Below, one piece after another: positions 22,446 to 33,991 of a DNA stretch of 64,000 bases; the first letter of the stretch is position 1, and each line of letters opens with the position of its first letter. The stretch lies in the NCBI GenBank assembly GCA_029891345.1, contig CM057003.1, forward strand, positions 8,870,209 to 8,934,208. The letters are read 5' to 3'. The translations under genes and the position numbers were made by a program. The notes below the pieces were generated by a model. That model was not told the DNA's origin. It did not search any database and was given only the letters and a program-made list of their open reading frames with translations. The stretch comes from Dryococelus australis. Lineage: Eukaryota; Arthropoda; Insecta; Phasmatodea; Phasmatidae.

Positions 22446-25400
22446 TATCGACGGCCTAGGGCTTTCAATCAACAGCTAGTTATTCTCTGTGGGTGTGACA
22501 TGGATAGATAACCCAATCGTAATCCGATTAACCCACATTCACAAATGTTCACTGAACGCAGTCAACCAGCTAATGCTTTCTAGGGGGAAAGCTCACATTT
22601 TACAGCTAATGCGCGATTGGCTTTCCGTCACCAAGCCGATTGGGGGCAAGTAGCATGAAGGTGGATGCTGTTTTATGTGAACACCTTTGTCATGCATGTA
22701 CTTTTTTTTTTTGCGTAAAAGCAGATTACAGCTGTGAAAATAAGTGTACAAAATTTATGCCAGAACTAACTTTGAAGCGCTAGTAGCTGGTCTGCGTTAT
22801 TTCATCCTCCCTGTGAGTTACGAAGCTGGTCAACAACGTATTGATCCTGAAAATCAAGTTTAAAAGTAACCATCGCTTACGTGGAATCCCATGAGGTTGC
22901 CGTGAGTGAGTGAGTGAAAATATTTCATGGAGGCCTTGAAAGCAGAATCAAATTGCACCCCGAGAGTTTAAAAATTTTACCGGGTTATCAATTGTCTTTC
23001 ATATGTTTGATAAGCAGTTGTTTTGATTAAGTTCCATTAAATACCTTTTTTTCCCATGGCAAGGTAATTTTTCATTAATGAATATAAATACACTTACACA
23101 TTATCACTACATAAATTTCCCGTATTTTTTACTGCTAGTTTGATGACATTTAATGCTGTAATTTCCTCGAAATATTTATTTTATGTTGCTGTAGTGTGAC
23201 AATGCTTTCGTAATAGATAGTCATGTATTTCAACGAAAAACACGATACTAAAATTAATTATATTATTATCTGATTTCTTCATTTTAATTTTACTATCCAT
23301 TATCAGCCCCTTAGAATTTTAATTTTTTATAGAAAAAGGGGGAGACAGGAGGTATATTTTATAACGAGTGGAACGGTATTCCTTCTCAAATTTTGTGAAT
23401 CATTTTGTGGAGTGAGAAAACATTTTTAGATTAAAATTACTTTGACTTTTATAATTAATTTTAGGCATATCCTTTAAGCACCGCGAAAAATAAATAAAAA
23501 ATTTCCAGTCATTTTAGACGTTCATTTATTTCCATAGTATATTTTCTTTGCACTGAAGAGATGATATAGATAAGGTTATCATAAAGGGATATAATGTTTA
23601 GTGCACATGTTGATATGTAGTTGAGAAAGTGTGTATTTAAATTCCATATATGTTATTACCTTTTTAAAAGTAATAAGTAGGCAAATAAAAATTCGAAGAG
23701 ACATTTAAATACAAATATTTTGAAATAATTATCTTATAGTTTTAAGTCCTCTTTAAATTGGAATATTTGCTTCCTCTAAAATGCCCGCTGTCTTCTGTAG
23801 CTACTCATTAGGTGACGCCCTTGACTGAAAGCTGAAATATTTGGACACATTACAAGACCCTTCGTGAAAGGAACAGAACTGTATTGCCCTTCTCGCGTTC
23901 CTCTTTAGTTAGGTTAAATTTTTTTAAGTATTCTGGAAAAAGATTGGCCATTATGATTTGTATAACAAAGTATGGGGATTTGAAAATAATATTTAAAAAT
24001 AGAATCCTGTTATTTTTCGACTGGAATTCACATTATCAACTCATTTGCCATCTACGAAAATAAAGAGCATGTTGGTTTCTAAAAGGTTCGTTCACGTGTA
24101 AAAATCTGAAGGATGCAGAGTAAAGCATTTATAAATATTCCGAGAGTGAAAATTTACTGCTGTGTACGATGTAGAAAATGGCGGGTATAGAATTTAGCTT
24201 TCGGAACTGTAATATAGTAACTGAATTGTTGTTGGCGTCTATAAAGCTGCTGCGTGAAGGTTTGTTTGTTTGTTTGTTTTTTTTTTTCTTTTTTCTTTCT
24301 TTCTTCTGGGGACAAGTTGTCCCTCATGATGCAAAGCTTTGAACCCTCAACTGTTTTGTCGTATGCACGGAAGTGTTACGCTACAGTTGTTATAAAATAT
24401 TTATTTATACTCAAAGAGGCGCCATGCAAACAAATTCTTCGCATGGCGTGTCTTTTCTACCCTTTTTAATGCATTTTCCGTTAAAAATTGAAATAAACCA
24501 CCCCGTTTTCTTTGTTTCCAAATTGTATTAACCTAACCACGGAGGGCTCATTACGTATATCAAATATACCTGTTCTGGTGTTCAGTTCCCAATTAATACT
24601 GTTTTCGTAAATTGCACGCACATTAAAGTGTTGATTTGCTCTATAATAATTTATTATTTTGTGTAAATATCTTTGTTCTCTGGGTTAGTTTAATACTGAA
24701 ACTGATAACATTTCAGCATAATGTAGAATACATGTTTTGGGAAGTTACTGTGTTTGCAGCACAATTTTAACCCAGTGGATTTTTACGTTCACTCAAACTT
24801 GCTTTCAAGTTTATTAATCTTGGTGTAGCATGGATTGCTTTACTCTCACGCCACAAAGAACGTAATTCAAAACCTGAAATGTTCATTCTCCTGGAGATAT
24901 TTTTTTTCACTCGAGATCATGTAAATAACAACATGAAAATTGATCATATTAATCACGATAACATATAACTCTTTTCCTTTACTCTTACGGCGCATCTACA
25001 TTTAAATATGTTATAATATTTATTAATATAGGCCTATATAAATGTTTCTCAGAAAGGGTAAGCCAACATCGTTCTAAAGTGGAAACTTATCAAAAACATT
25101 ACGTAATAAACAATTTACATTTCTAGAATGAATTAACAATGTCTTGTTAAGTACAATTATATCAGCATGTTTGTTTTGCTTTGATATTTGAGCTGAATTT
25201 TAACATAAAAATAAACCTTACAGACGAAAATGTATTCATACTAAAAAAAATATATATATATATTTTAAAGAATTTGTTTTTGTGTCCTAAACAAGAACTT
25301 CTACGAACCTATACCGAATCTATAGCAATCCCGAACAAGCGAAGACCATTGGTCATTTTCCAAATCCTCCATTATATAGTTTATATATATTCAGTACTTA

Positions 25401-27296
25401 TATATATTTCTGCTCTACTGACTTTTTTTCATAAATTTCCTTCATGCTTGTTCTGATTCCAGTGAATTCGCGATAATTCAGCTGAAAATTTATTAATGTT
25501 TTACAGTTTATGCTGGTTGTATTGCATCAGATAACTTTCGGACTCTTCTCAAAACTCATTCCTATAATAATTATTGCATTATGGTTTGTTATCAATTCAA
25601 TACTTACAACACCAAGTGAATATGAATTCAGATTTTTAATTTAGTGATTGAGTTTTCTGTATGTTGCATGTTCGTTTCCCATAAATTTGTTTCTACAATA
25701 AAGGCAACGCACTATTATCTGCAATTTACTTAAAAACCTCCCTGTTAATTTTAAATGACAAAAGTTTCGAAGTTGACCACATTCCAACATGCTTACATAA
25801 TATACAGGTACTCAGTTGAACATTATTTGGAAATAAATTTAACGCATTAAGAATTTTAATAGCTACTGTATACTTGTTGTTCATAAATAACAATGTAATT
25901 CTTTAAATATACTGAATACTGCAGTTATGTTTTTTTAAAGTAAGTTTTGTAGGTTTGAATTTTTAGGTTAGAAACTATAGAATTATTGAAATGTACATGT
26001 TTTGTAAGAGTAGGTCCTCTGTGTCTATAGTAATACGTGAGTTTAGTTTCAATATGCTGAACGACTGAAAAAAAAAAAATTGTGAAATGAAACACAAAAT
26101 ATAAGAAAATTAAATATGTAAAATTTCAAAATACTCGCTGAACGCATGGATAGTTTTAATACACATCTTGCAAGAATAAAGCTGAACAAATCGGTTTGTA
26201 ATTAATCGCATATTTTGAAAGAACTCATGCTTGCAAAATTCAGCGATTTATTGCATTCGCTGCAGAAACAAGCACGCGTATATAGTTAATTACTTAAATG
26301 CTACTAAACATGCAAACGTGGTATGTCACCAGGGAAATGTTTGATTATGCAGATCAACTGTACTAGAAAATATCGATGAAAGTGAAATCGAGTAGTACAT
26401 ATCCAAAGGAATCCCTGTCCATGTGCATAGATTTTCGGGAAAAAGAGAAAAATGTATATGGAGTGTATTTCTTAATGCGGCTGTATAACTTTTACAACGG
26501 AAGTCTACTGTTGGTCACGAACATTGTCTGTAGCAATAAAAGCCTTCCCAAGCCAATCATTCCCCTTTGAAATGAAATAAATTGTATTTAAAGTTTGTTA
26601 ACAAGGGCTACTTTGGGAATGTGATGAATTTTAAACTTTCGTTTCAACGGCCTTCACGTTGTTTTGGACCTCTATTTTTACAAATAACAACTTATTCCAA
26701 TTTTTAATTCTTAGCTTCCCATCTATGACAGTCTGTATATTGTTACAAGTAAATCTGATTTTTTGAGAAGGGTCGCTTGTGTAGAAAAACTATGGGGGTT
26801 TTGTTATTTCGATTTCTTAAATTGATTTAAGAGACGTTATCATTGTTTTACGGCCATATTCCTCGTTTTCCATTCTATAACAGTTTTTTTATTGAGATTG
26901 ACTAACAGAGTTCTTTGTTGCAGGATAATTGATGTAACCATTTGTCATACGAATGTAAGGAACAAAAAGATAGGCCTAATGAGTTTGCAGGATGCTTATA
27001 AAACCATCTAGCTACACGGATGCTATTATTTTCTTTGTCTTTTCGCAATAAAACAAATGTTTCTTTTAGAAGCAACTTGTTTCTATTTTTCAAGTGTAAT
27101 ATTTGGTGCTCTCTTCAGTAATAAAATGTTATCGCAGGAAAAATCCTCAAAGATATAGCAGAAATAAATCTGCACCCAGAGGAATTTTCCTAAAAGCTCT
27201 TAGACGAGACGAATAGCTGTTCAATATTACATGCTACCATTTCTATAAATTACGCAAGATGATCTAAATTTATACAAACCATTGCATACACACAAA
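22446..27296. other. Long noncoding stretch without recognised features
   Basis: Nearly 5 kb of AT-rich sequence lacking any of the window's repeat families. It is the longest repeat-poor part and may be intron or intergenic DNA. Small structures only: GTTT/TTTC-rich simple sequence at about 24258-24305, and a hairpin CGCCATGC...GCATGGCG at about 24419-24448. Short frames (up to 91 codons) carry no recognisable domain. Confidence 0.45.
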
Positions 27297-27298
27297 TA

Positions 27299-27359
27299 AA
27301 GGCTGTTCACGATAATGTGAGCACTTTTGAAACCAACCCTTGAAAAATGTCACTTTTTC
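27299..27359 (+). mobile_element. MITE-A left-end fragment
   Basis: The first 60 or so bases of MITE-A (AAGGCTGTTCACGATAATGT, then GAAACCAACCCTTGAAAAAT) directly in front of a full copy. The two share the variant GTTCACGATAA instead of the usual GTTCACGGTAA. Confidence 0.85.
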
Positions 27360-27361
27360 TA

Positions 27362-27785
27362 AAGGCTGTTCACGATAAAGTAAGCACTTTAGAAGTGAAC
27401 CTTAGAAAAAAGTATTTATCCCTACCTGCATATATTTTAATAGGCGCACTGAGTGGCATTCCATTCGCCCAATAAAGTTGGTAGCGATGCATGGAAAGTA
27501 GTTCCATATTTTAAAGTCGAATAAAAAGTGTTAGGTAACCATTTGTGATAACCTAAAATTAATTCTTTCCCTGTCTATGTTTTTAATGAATCGAAGTGTA
27601 AAAACGAGCAGGTTTGTGAATTATTTACTTTCATTATAATTTCACAGTTTCATTTGACCGACGCATGAATAAAGTTATGAGGCCCACAGCAATGCTAATT
27701 TTACATAAGGTGGAAGAATACACGTGAATACAAGTAGATCTTAAGCAGGGCGTTCAAAAGTGCTCATTTTACAGTGAATAACCTA
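27362..27785 (+). mobile_element. MITE-A copy 3
   Basis: TA at 27360-27361 and 27786-27787. Runs from AAGGCTGTTCACGATAAAG to TTACAGTGAATAACCTA. The interior contains CCCTACCTGCATATATTTTA, the GGCGCACTGAGTGGC hairpin half (the right half is disturbed), AAAGTTGGTAGCGATG, GTAGTTCCATA and the GACGCATGAATAAAGTTATG box. Confidence 0.93.
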
Positions 27786-27839
27786 TAATATAATTTACAG
27801 ATGACTGTGTTTGAGCGCTGCTTTCTCGTTCTGCACATG

Positions 27840-28104
27840 GGGGCTGTGGTGGTGTAGTGGTTAGACTACTCGCCTCACAACAAGGCTAACCGGGTTCGAT
27901 TCCCGGCAGGCGGGGCCACTCCCGGATTATCGCACGCGGGAATTGTGACGGACGATGCCCGCTGCTCGTCGGGTTTCCTCGGGGATCTCCCTTTTCTCCC
28001 GCCCTTTTCATTCCGGCGCTGCTCCATCCTCAACTCACTCCACCCCTCTTCGGCTCTCAAGACCTCGATGTTACGAGCCGCCCAAATCCCTTCACTCACT
28101 CGTT
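27840..28104 (+). mobile_element. SINE-1 copy, near complete
   Basis: Head GGGGCTGTGGTGGTGTAGTG, GTTAGACTACTCGCCTC; B box GGGTTCGATTCCCGG. The body holds GATTATCGCACGCGGGAATT, GACGATGCCC and GGGGATCTCCC, a CCCGCCC stretch and CATTCCGGCGCTGCTCCATC. The tail is GGCTCTCAAGACCTCGATGT, then CCGCCCAAATCCCTTCACTC. It is flanked on the right by a GC-rich patch. Confidence 0.93.
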
Positions 28105-28540
28105 CAGCACGTGCACCTTTCCCAGGTCGGGAGAAAGGTGCGTGGCGGGAACCCCCGAGTGAGGGGTGAAGGGGGAGGGGGGGAGCATGTGGGTCATGTG
28201 TTGATATATTTCTCCGGGAATGCGCGGGCTTCCCTCTGAATACACCGGATCCGCCTCGCTTTTGTGTGCGGTCGCGCCCGTTCCGCTCAATATTTGATCA
28301 CTCCGATATTCAATAAGACATCATATGTGCTCAGCCGTAGTGCTCAGCTCACCCTTCTTCAAAAAGAGCAAGGGGGGGGGGGGGAGTGGGAATCTGGTAA
28401 CGGGGAGAGCGTGTGCGGCTTCTGGTTGCTGCGATACGAGGAATCTTGACGTCTTGGGGCAGCCAGGGGGGGAAGGGGGTGAGGTTAGGAAAGGGGGATG
28501 CCGCAGCATCCGTGGAATACGTTAAGGACCCGAGCATAAT
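28105..28540. other. GC-rich patch after SINE-1
   Basis: G-run-rich sequence (runs near 28175-28183 and 28371-28384) with many overlapping chance frames on both strands. No family resemblance was seen. Such patches may be CpG-rich host sequence, but I cannot assign a promoter or exon. Confidence 0.35.
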
Positions 28541-29242
28541 ATTGGAAGAAGGATATGACGAGCGCGTGTTTGCATGCAAACGCAGGAGGAAGGTACACGC
28601 GCGCGGTAAAAAAAAAGTCGTGCCTGGAACTCGCCTATACTTCCACATTTATTGAACTCTACAAATCCAGAGAATCCTGTGAATTTCAACGTCTTGGTAC
28701 CTCGCGTGGTGATCATAATGGGAATTATAAATATTTTATTTCATCTCATTTCAAATATCTGACACTATCAAACATGGTGTCTAGAATATATTGAAACCAG
28801 GTGGATGGACACGAGGGTGTTCGTAGAGTTATAACAGTTAAGGGCACTGCAATGTGAGTCTGCAGTATAAATTACAAAGAAGTTTCTGTTCAACTATACA
28901 AATTTTTCTTTCGTGATTGTACCATATTAACGATTGTTAAAGTTTCCAAGCTGCGGTACCAGACACTGTACGATCAATTAGCTTTTTCTCTGCAAAATAT
29001 TGCACAGGAGATCAGAGAAGAACTATTTTGTGGTTTGGAGTCGTACGAGACTTCTGTATCGAGTAAGTCTTACTGACAAACTAAAGGGTGAGTACAGGTG
29101 TATCACTGACGTTCTGAAAAAGAATGTTTAAAAAATAAGTATTTAAGTATATCTTACTGAGAGTAATTTACGCAACTGAACATATAGCAAAGCCTGCAGG
29201 GTTAAGTAAGACATTCCAACCACTCTGTAAAAGGGATCTTGA
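28541..29242. other. Noncoding stretch
   Basis: No recognised element or gene. Confidence 0.4.
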
Positions 29243-29450
29243 TTCTTGAGTGATTTTAAGTGCTCTTAACATCATCGATGTTCTTAGAGGTCATGGGGAT
29301 GAAGTGTTTTGGGTATAGATCAAGCAGTAAAGAGATTGCAGGAGCGGGAGGCAATATAAATAATTCCGGAAACCCCCAGCGATTATTGGCAACGTCCGCC
29401 AAGTTTCCACATACGGAAATCTTGTGTGACCTTCAAGGGAGTCGAACCAG
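29243..29450 (-). mobile_element. SINE-2 copy
   Basis: On the minus strand: a B-box-like GGTTCGACTCCCTTG at the head side, then GTATGTGGAAACTTGGCGGA, CGTTG. The tail ends with CATCGATGTTCTTAGAGG-type sequence in plus reading and CTCTTAACATCATCGATG, the same tail segment used by SINE-1. The A-box half of the tRNA region is missing or unrecognisable. Confidence 0.6.
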
Positions 29451-31632
29451 TATAGCTTTAAGGAAAGATGGGGGGGGGGGGGTGGGGAAATTTTCCATAC
29501 CCTGCGGCCTCCTGTAAAAAATTTATCCATTTACGAGAGTAGAACTTGCGTAATTAATAACACAACTCTGTGTCGTTTTAAATGTTCAGGCCATGTACGA
29601 ACTGACAATTTAGTAGTAAGAAATCTAGTGTTGTTAAAATTAAATTCTGTCGAGAGTCATTTGTGTAGCGATAATGCTACTTTCTACGTATCAAAGTTCT
29701 AATCAACTGTCTTGCATTGCACAACGTGTCGATGCAGTATGCATTATTTTGTTATATATATATTAACTCACGTAGGCTATATGAAAAAAAAAAAAACATA
29801 CTTACTCTAGTATGAAGCTATTTCCGCCTTTTCTTTGACATCTCGAATTTAAAACAAATATGGTTGTGATGTGGGGTTTGTTAAATTAGCACTTCGTATT
29901 TTTCGTTACATACTAGGTTCTAAACTACCAAATACAACATAATTATAACATATTAAATTGGGCCACGTAACCAATCAGTTAACTAAAACTGCAAGTTAAA
30001 ACACCACTCAGTAAACAGCTGACAACAACATGAAAACCACAGTTTCCCTAATGCTCTTGCATGCTTTCCCACTAAATTTGTTACATAAATACGTGCCAGT
30101 TTACGAAGAATGATGGTAAAGACTGCTGACAGTTTTGTAAATGCTCCAGAACGCTCAATTCGGTTATATCTTAAGTACATAATATATCAAGATAAACATT
30201 GACAATGTAATGGATCTATAGCCAAATTAAAAGAAAAGATTGGAAATATCCTACAACTTGCAGTATTTCCTCTGTAATGTCCAACGGGAATATTTTGCAA
30301 CTAATTTCCATCCAGTTACTTTTTGATACACGTCAACAAGAGAGAAACCCTCCAGCACAGAATAGACACTTGTACAGATGTATAGTCAACTCGCAAGACA
30401 CAATCCGGTCGAATACGTCAGCGAAATGGCTGGACGTATAAACAGTGAGACAAGACGTCACTTATTATAAAATTGCTGGATAGCTAAATTACCAGGTGCT
30501 TATGGGGAACCGTGACGGGAACGCCAGGGACAGAGAAGTAACGAATATCTTACTTCCAGCGACGAACGGAGTTTACTTGCCAACGTAACCATTTAAACGG
30601 CTTTGCTTGAACACATATTTACTACACGATGATTACGCAGTCACGTGCTTTGGAATTTCAGCACACTTGCGATAGATAGCGATGTTGTAAATAAAATGTG
30701 GGGTTTTGCTGGAAAACTTAATACAAACGAACGTGAAAATCAGTGTCCAACTGGCGTGATTCTGAAATTTCCAGTTGGCAACTCGAGAGACAGTGTCACG
30801 GATATGCGCCCAGAACAATAATCTGCTTACCGAATCTTTGATCTACGTGTCGAGTCGACGAGGAAGTTAGCTCGTATCTTACTCAAACTGATTGTACAGG
30901 GCTACTCAATCTTTGCCCAAGAAACGAGGAAGAACCGTTTTCGTGACCGTTTGGAACTGAAATAATATTGAAATTTTGGCACACCAGGTAATACTAGCAC
31001 AACATATATTTATTCCTCAAACAATTATTTCAATTTCTCGTTTTCATTGCACATGTCGACAAATTTGTTTAATTTAGTAAAAATATTTCTATTTCTAGAA
31101 TTATTATTGTAAAATATATGTGAGAATTATTAAAGTTATTATACATGCAATAATTATTTTATAACATTTATCTAAAATCATGTCAAATAATTTGGAAGAA
31201 TTCACTGTCTAAATCTTTGGTAGGAAGATTTTTATATTCTACACGATCTCCAAATAATTTTTAACAACTTGCCAGTTTAAATATCAAAATGAGTATGATA
31301 AATTCTTCGTGGACATTTTCAAATCGACTTTCTCAAAACATCGGCAGTTTCATTGAAAATAATGCCTAGTGGGAAACGTGAATACATCAGAGTTTGGCTG
31401 AAATTTGTTCAACGGAAGTATTAAAAAATGTTCGGGGATAAGAAAAATTTAAGTTTATATAATTCTTATCATACGAATATTAGAATTGAACAAATATAAG
31501 ACGTTACACTACATCTCGATATAATTACCCATGTCTTCAGAATGTTATAAAAAATATTTTCGCTGACATTGTTTAAGCGCTATTTCCGAAGTCCAGTGTC
31601 TGATTTCGAGAATTAATTTGGTCAGAGTAGAC
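29451..31632. other. Noncoding stretch
   Basis: AT-rich with a G run at about 29470-29482 and an A run near 29786-29798. No recognised gene, RNA or repeat. Confidence 0.4.
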
Positions 31633-32063
31633 TATAGTCGATTCGTGTTTACTTTGAACTTTTCTGAAACCATGTTAAAGTTCTACTTTCAGGCTATCCA
31701 TATCTCTTGCGCAGACAAATATTAACTAAGTCCAGAAATTGATACCAAAGAATCAATGCATCGCAAACAAGCGCACTCACTTTACTAACATTTTGAATGC
31801 GAACTATTTATTACTAGGCGTTACCAACACTCCTCTTTCCTACCTGTTTTTTTTTTTTTCATATTCATTATGAATGAAATACTGAAATAACGTATAAGAA
31901 AAAGTTCAATTTATCATACAATAAGATATTTTGTTGTTAACAGAATTATATGACACTTTTGATGCATGAAGTATTCAGGAATCAACCAAATACGTAATTT
32001 ACTCACGGGGTGATTTTTCAAACGTTTGATTCAAAACGCTTGAAACGACTGCAAATAGATATA
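31633..32063 (-). mobile_element. MITE-C copy 1, diverged
   Basis: Reverse orientation. The ends are TATAGTCGATTCGTG on the left and, read inverted, a TCTATTTGCAGTCG-like end on the right, followed by TTTTGAATCAAACGTTTGAA, the subterminal block of subfamily C. GTTCTACTTTCAGGCTATCC (31680 region) matches the AAGTTCTACTTCCAGGATAT block of other C copies. It is more diverged than the copies at 52334 and 57150. Confidence 0.8.
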
Positions 32064-32390
32064 ACTCTTATAGCTGTTCTTTATGTCGCGCACACTATAG
32101 GTTGTTCACGGTAAAGTGAGCACTTTTGAAATCAACCATTGGAAAAATTCACAGCCCCAGCCTGCATGTATTTTAACGGGCATGATGTGTGGCATGCGCC
32201 CGGTTAGGTTGGTAACGACGGCTGGTAAGTAGTTCCGTACTCTAATTTTGAGTTAAATGTGACAAGAGAAATTATTGTGAATACTGACATGACTTATTGT
32301 ACTTTCGTTTTTCCTTAACGCATGTGTCAGAATGAGCAAATTTTTTAAATATTTACTTTTCCAATAATGTCATGCACCGGACCCATGGTA

Positions 32391-32628
32391 CAGGCTATTC
32401 ACGGTAAAGTTAGCACTTTTTAAGGTCATCATAGATTTTTCCTTTCGGCAAATTTCTCTATTTCTGCCATTTTTTAATATTGGCATTGCCATGAGACTAA
32501 TATATAAAGCATGCATACGTCATCATTCTTAAAAGCTAATGCCCAAAGCTGCTATATAATACATTTATAAGGCGATAATGCCAATTGGGAGGGCCTTAAA
32601 AAGTGCTCACATTTCCGTGAATAGCCTA
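32391..32628 (-). mobile_element. MITE-B nested in MITE-A (first insertion)
   Basis: 238 bp, ends CAGGCTATTCACGGTAAAG and CATTTCCGTGAATAGCCTA, with TA at 32389-32390 and 32629-32630. It is inserted in the middle of MITE-A, as shown by host-element sequence continuing on both sides. The interior matches B read backwards (CCTTTCGGCAAATTT..., TAATATTGGCATTGCCATGA) but is diverged. Confidence 0.93.
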
Positions 32629-32707
32629 TAATATTGATTTTCATACGGCGGGAGAATACACAATCTCTATACAATTGAATCTTAAGCAGGGCTTTCAAAA
32701 GTGCTTA

Positions 32708-32946
32708 TAGGCTGTTCACGGTAAAGTGAGCACTTTTGAGGCTCTAGTTTTTTTTTTTCCTATCAACCATGTTTTTACCCTTCCTCCCATTTTTAAAATT
32801 AATATTGCTATGTTACTAATAAAGACAGTGTGTATATTCCACCTCACTCAGAAGTTAACGTCTAAAGCTACAATAACATATATTTATCGACTATTATTCC
32901 AAATGAAAGGGCTTCAAAAAGTGCTCACTTTACCGTGAATAGCCTG
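32708..32946 (-). mobile_element. MITE-B nested in the right end of MITE-A (second insertion)
   Basis: 239 bp, ends TAGGCTGTTCACGGTAAAG and CACTTTACCGTGAATAGCCT, with TA at 32706-32707 and 32947-32948. The surrounding A element reads CAAAAGTGCT before and GTTTACCGTCACCAGCC after, so the insertion split the terminal inverted repeat of the A copy at TA. Confidence 0.95.
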
Positions 32947-32989
32947 TAGTTTACCGTCACCAGCCTCTAATAGCGGAGTTTTCTTTGAC

Positions 32990-33310
32990 GTGAGGTCGCC
33001 GTCGACCGAGCGTCGCAAGCAAGAAGATTGTCGGCGCGGGGGAGACATCTGCCCCACGCGAGAGTCCCCCGGTACGAGTGCTTCGAGGAACATCGTGCCC
33101 GGGGAGCAGCTCGTGGAAGATTTAGTAGGCCACTCCGGGAGATTGCCGGGCCACCGCCGCCCGCGCCAAATTATTCAAGTCGCATTGCTTCTCTCGGCCG
33201 ATCCCCGGCGCCCGATCCTCCACGCCGACAGCCTGTGTCTCTGGAGCCTCCAGCTGGACTCCGCTGCTGCCTCCAAGGTGGCTTGGGGTATCGACAGACA
33301 CACGTTCGAT
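32990..33310. other. GC-rich island, unrecognised
   Basis: A GC-rich segment between MITE-A and MITE-C with open frames on both strands (139, 97 and 62 codons). No domain was recognised. High GC explains the frames; it could be a CpG-rich remnant of a host gene. Confidence 0.3.
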
Positions 33311-33318
33311 ACAGCGTA

Positions 33319-33713
33319 TAGTCCATTCGCGGTTAACTCCAACTTTTCTGAAGCCCCGCTCAAGTTCTACTTCCAGGATATACCTCCGCCTCGTACAAAC
33401 ATAGCTTAACTAAGTCTAGGTAATTACACCAAAGGGACAATACACCGCATTCGTGCACTCTCACTGTAATAATACTTTCCATGAGATCTATATCTTTCTA
33501 AGGCATTTCCAATAAACATATATTCTCTCTTTTTATGCATATTAATTATAAATCAAACATAATTTATTAATAACTGAAAACAACGTAGTTTTATGTTAAA
33601 TGTATAAAATGCTTGTGATATGTGATATATTTTGGAAACAACCAAACACGTCATACATAGGGTTATTTTCAAATGTTTGATTCAAGAAGTGTGAAGAAAC
33701 CTCGAATAGACCA
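33319..33713 (-). mobile_element. MITE-C copy 2
   Basis: Reverse orientation, with TA at 33317-33318. The left end reads TAGTCCATTCGCGGTTAACT, followed by TTTTCTGAAGCCCCGCTCAA, GTTCTACTTCCAGGATATAC, CTCCGCCTCG. The right end is the inverse of GGTCTATTCGAGGTTTCTTC, with the TTGATTCAAGAAGTGTGAAG block. The internal TATCACAAGCATTTTATAC-type segment is present inverted. Confidence 0.9.
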
Positions 33714-33991
33714 TGCCATTCAAATGAATTGGTACTTCAAGATTTTTTAATAGTACACTTATTGGAAAAAGAATTGATCGCAATGAGAGAATCTCACGAA
33801 TGCAACGAAGGTTGCTGCACAGTATCGTCATTGCCACCAGGCATGCGCCCCATTTGCGTTTATTGATGTTTGCTTGCGCGGACGTGCCACTGTGGGGCAT
33901 ACATGTCCCCCCACCATACATAGCTGCAAGACACGGAATAAGATGTTAGTAGAAGTGTGAACCGCAGAGCCAAGTTCAGTGAACACGCAAC

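Larger units (their letters stand above)
32098..32967 (+). mobile_element. MITE-A copy 4, split by two MITE-B insertions
   Basis: An A-type element with TA at 32096-32097 and 32968-32969. Its own sequence lies in 32098-32388, 32631-32705 and 32949-32967. The left end is TAGGTTGTTCACGGTAAAG, and the interior has AGCCTGCATGTATTTTAACG, GGGCATGATGTGTGGCATGC, GCCC and GGTTGGTAACGACGG. The right end resumes after the second insertion as GTTTACCGTCACCAGCCTC. Removing both insertions would leave a copy of ordinary length. Confidence 0.95.

Noticed and set aside
27840-28104. Coding exon in the overlapping frames of 74-94 codons
   Set aside because: The frames lie in a SINE-1 copy and its GC-rich flank, and frames recur in other SINE copies.
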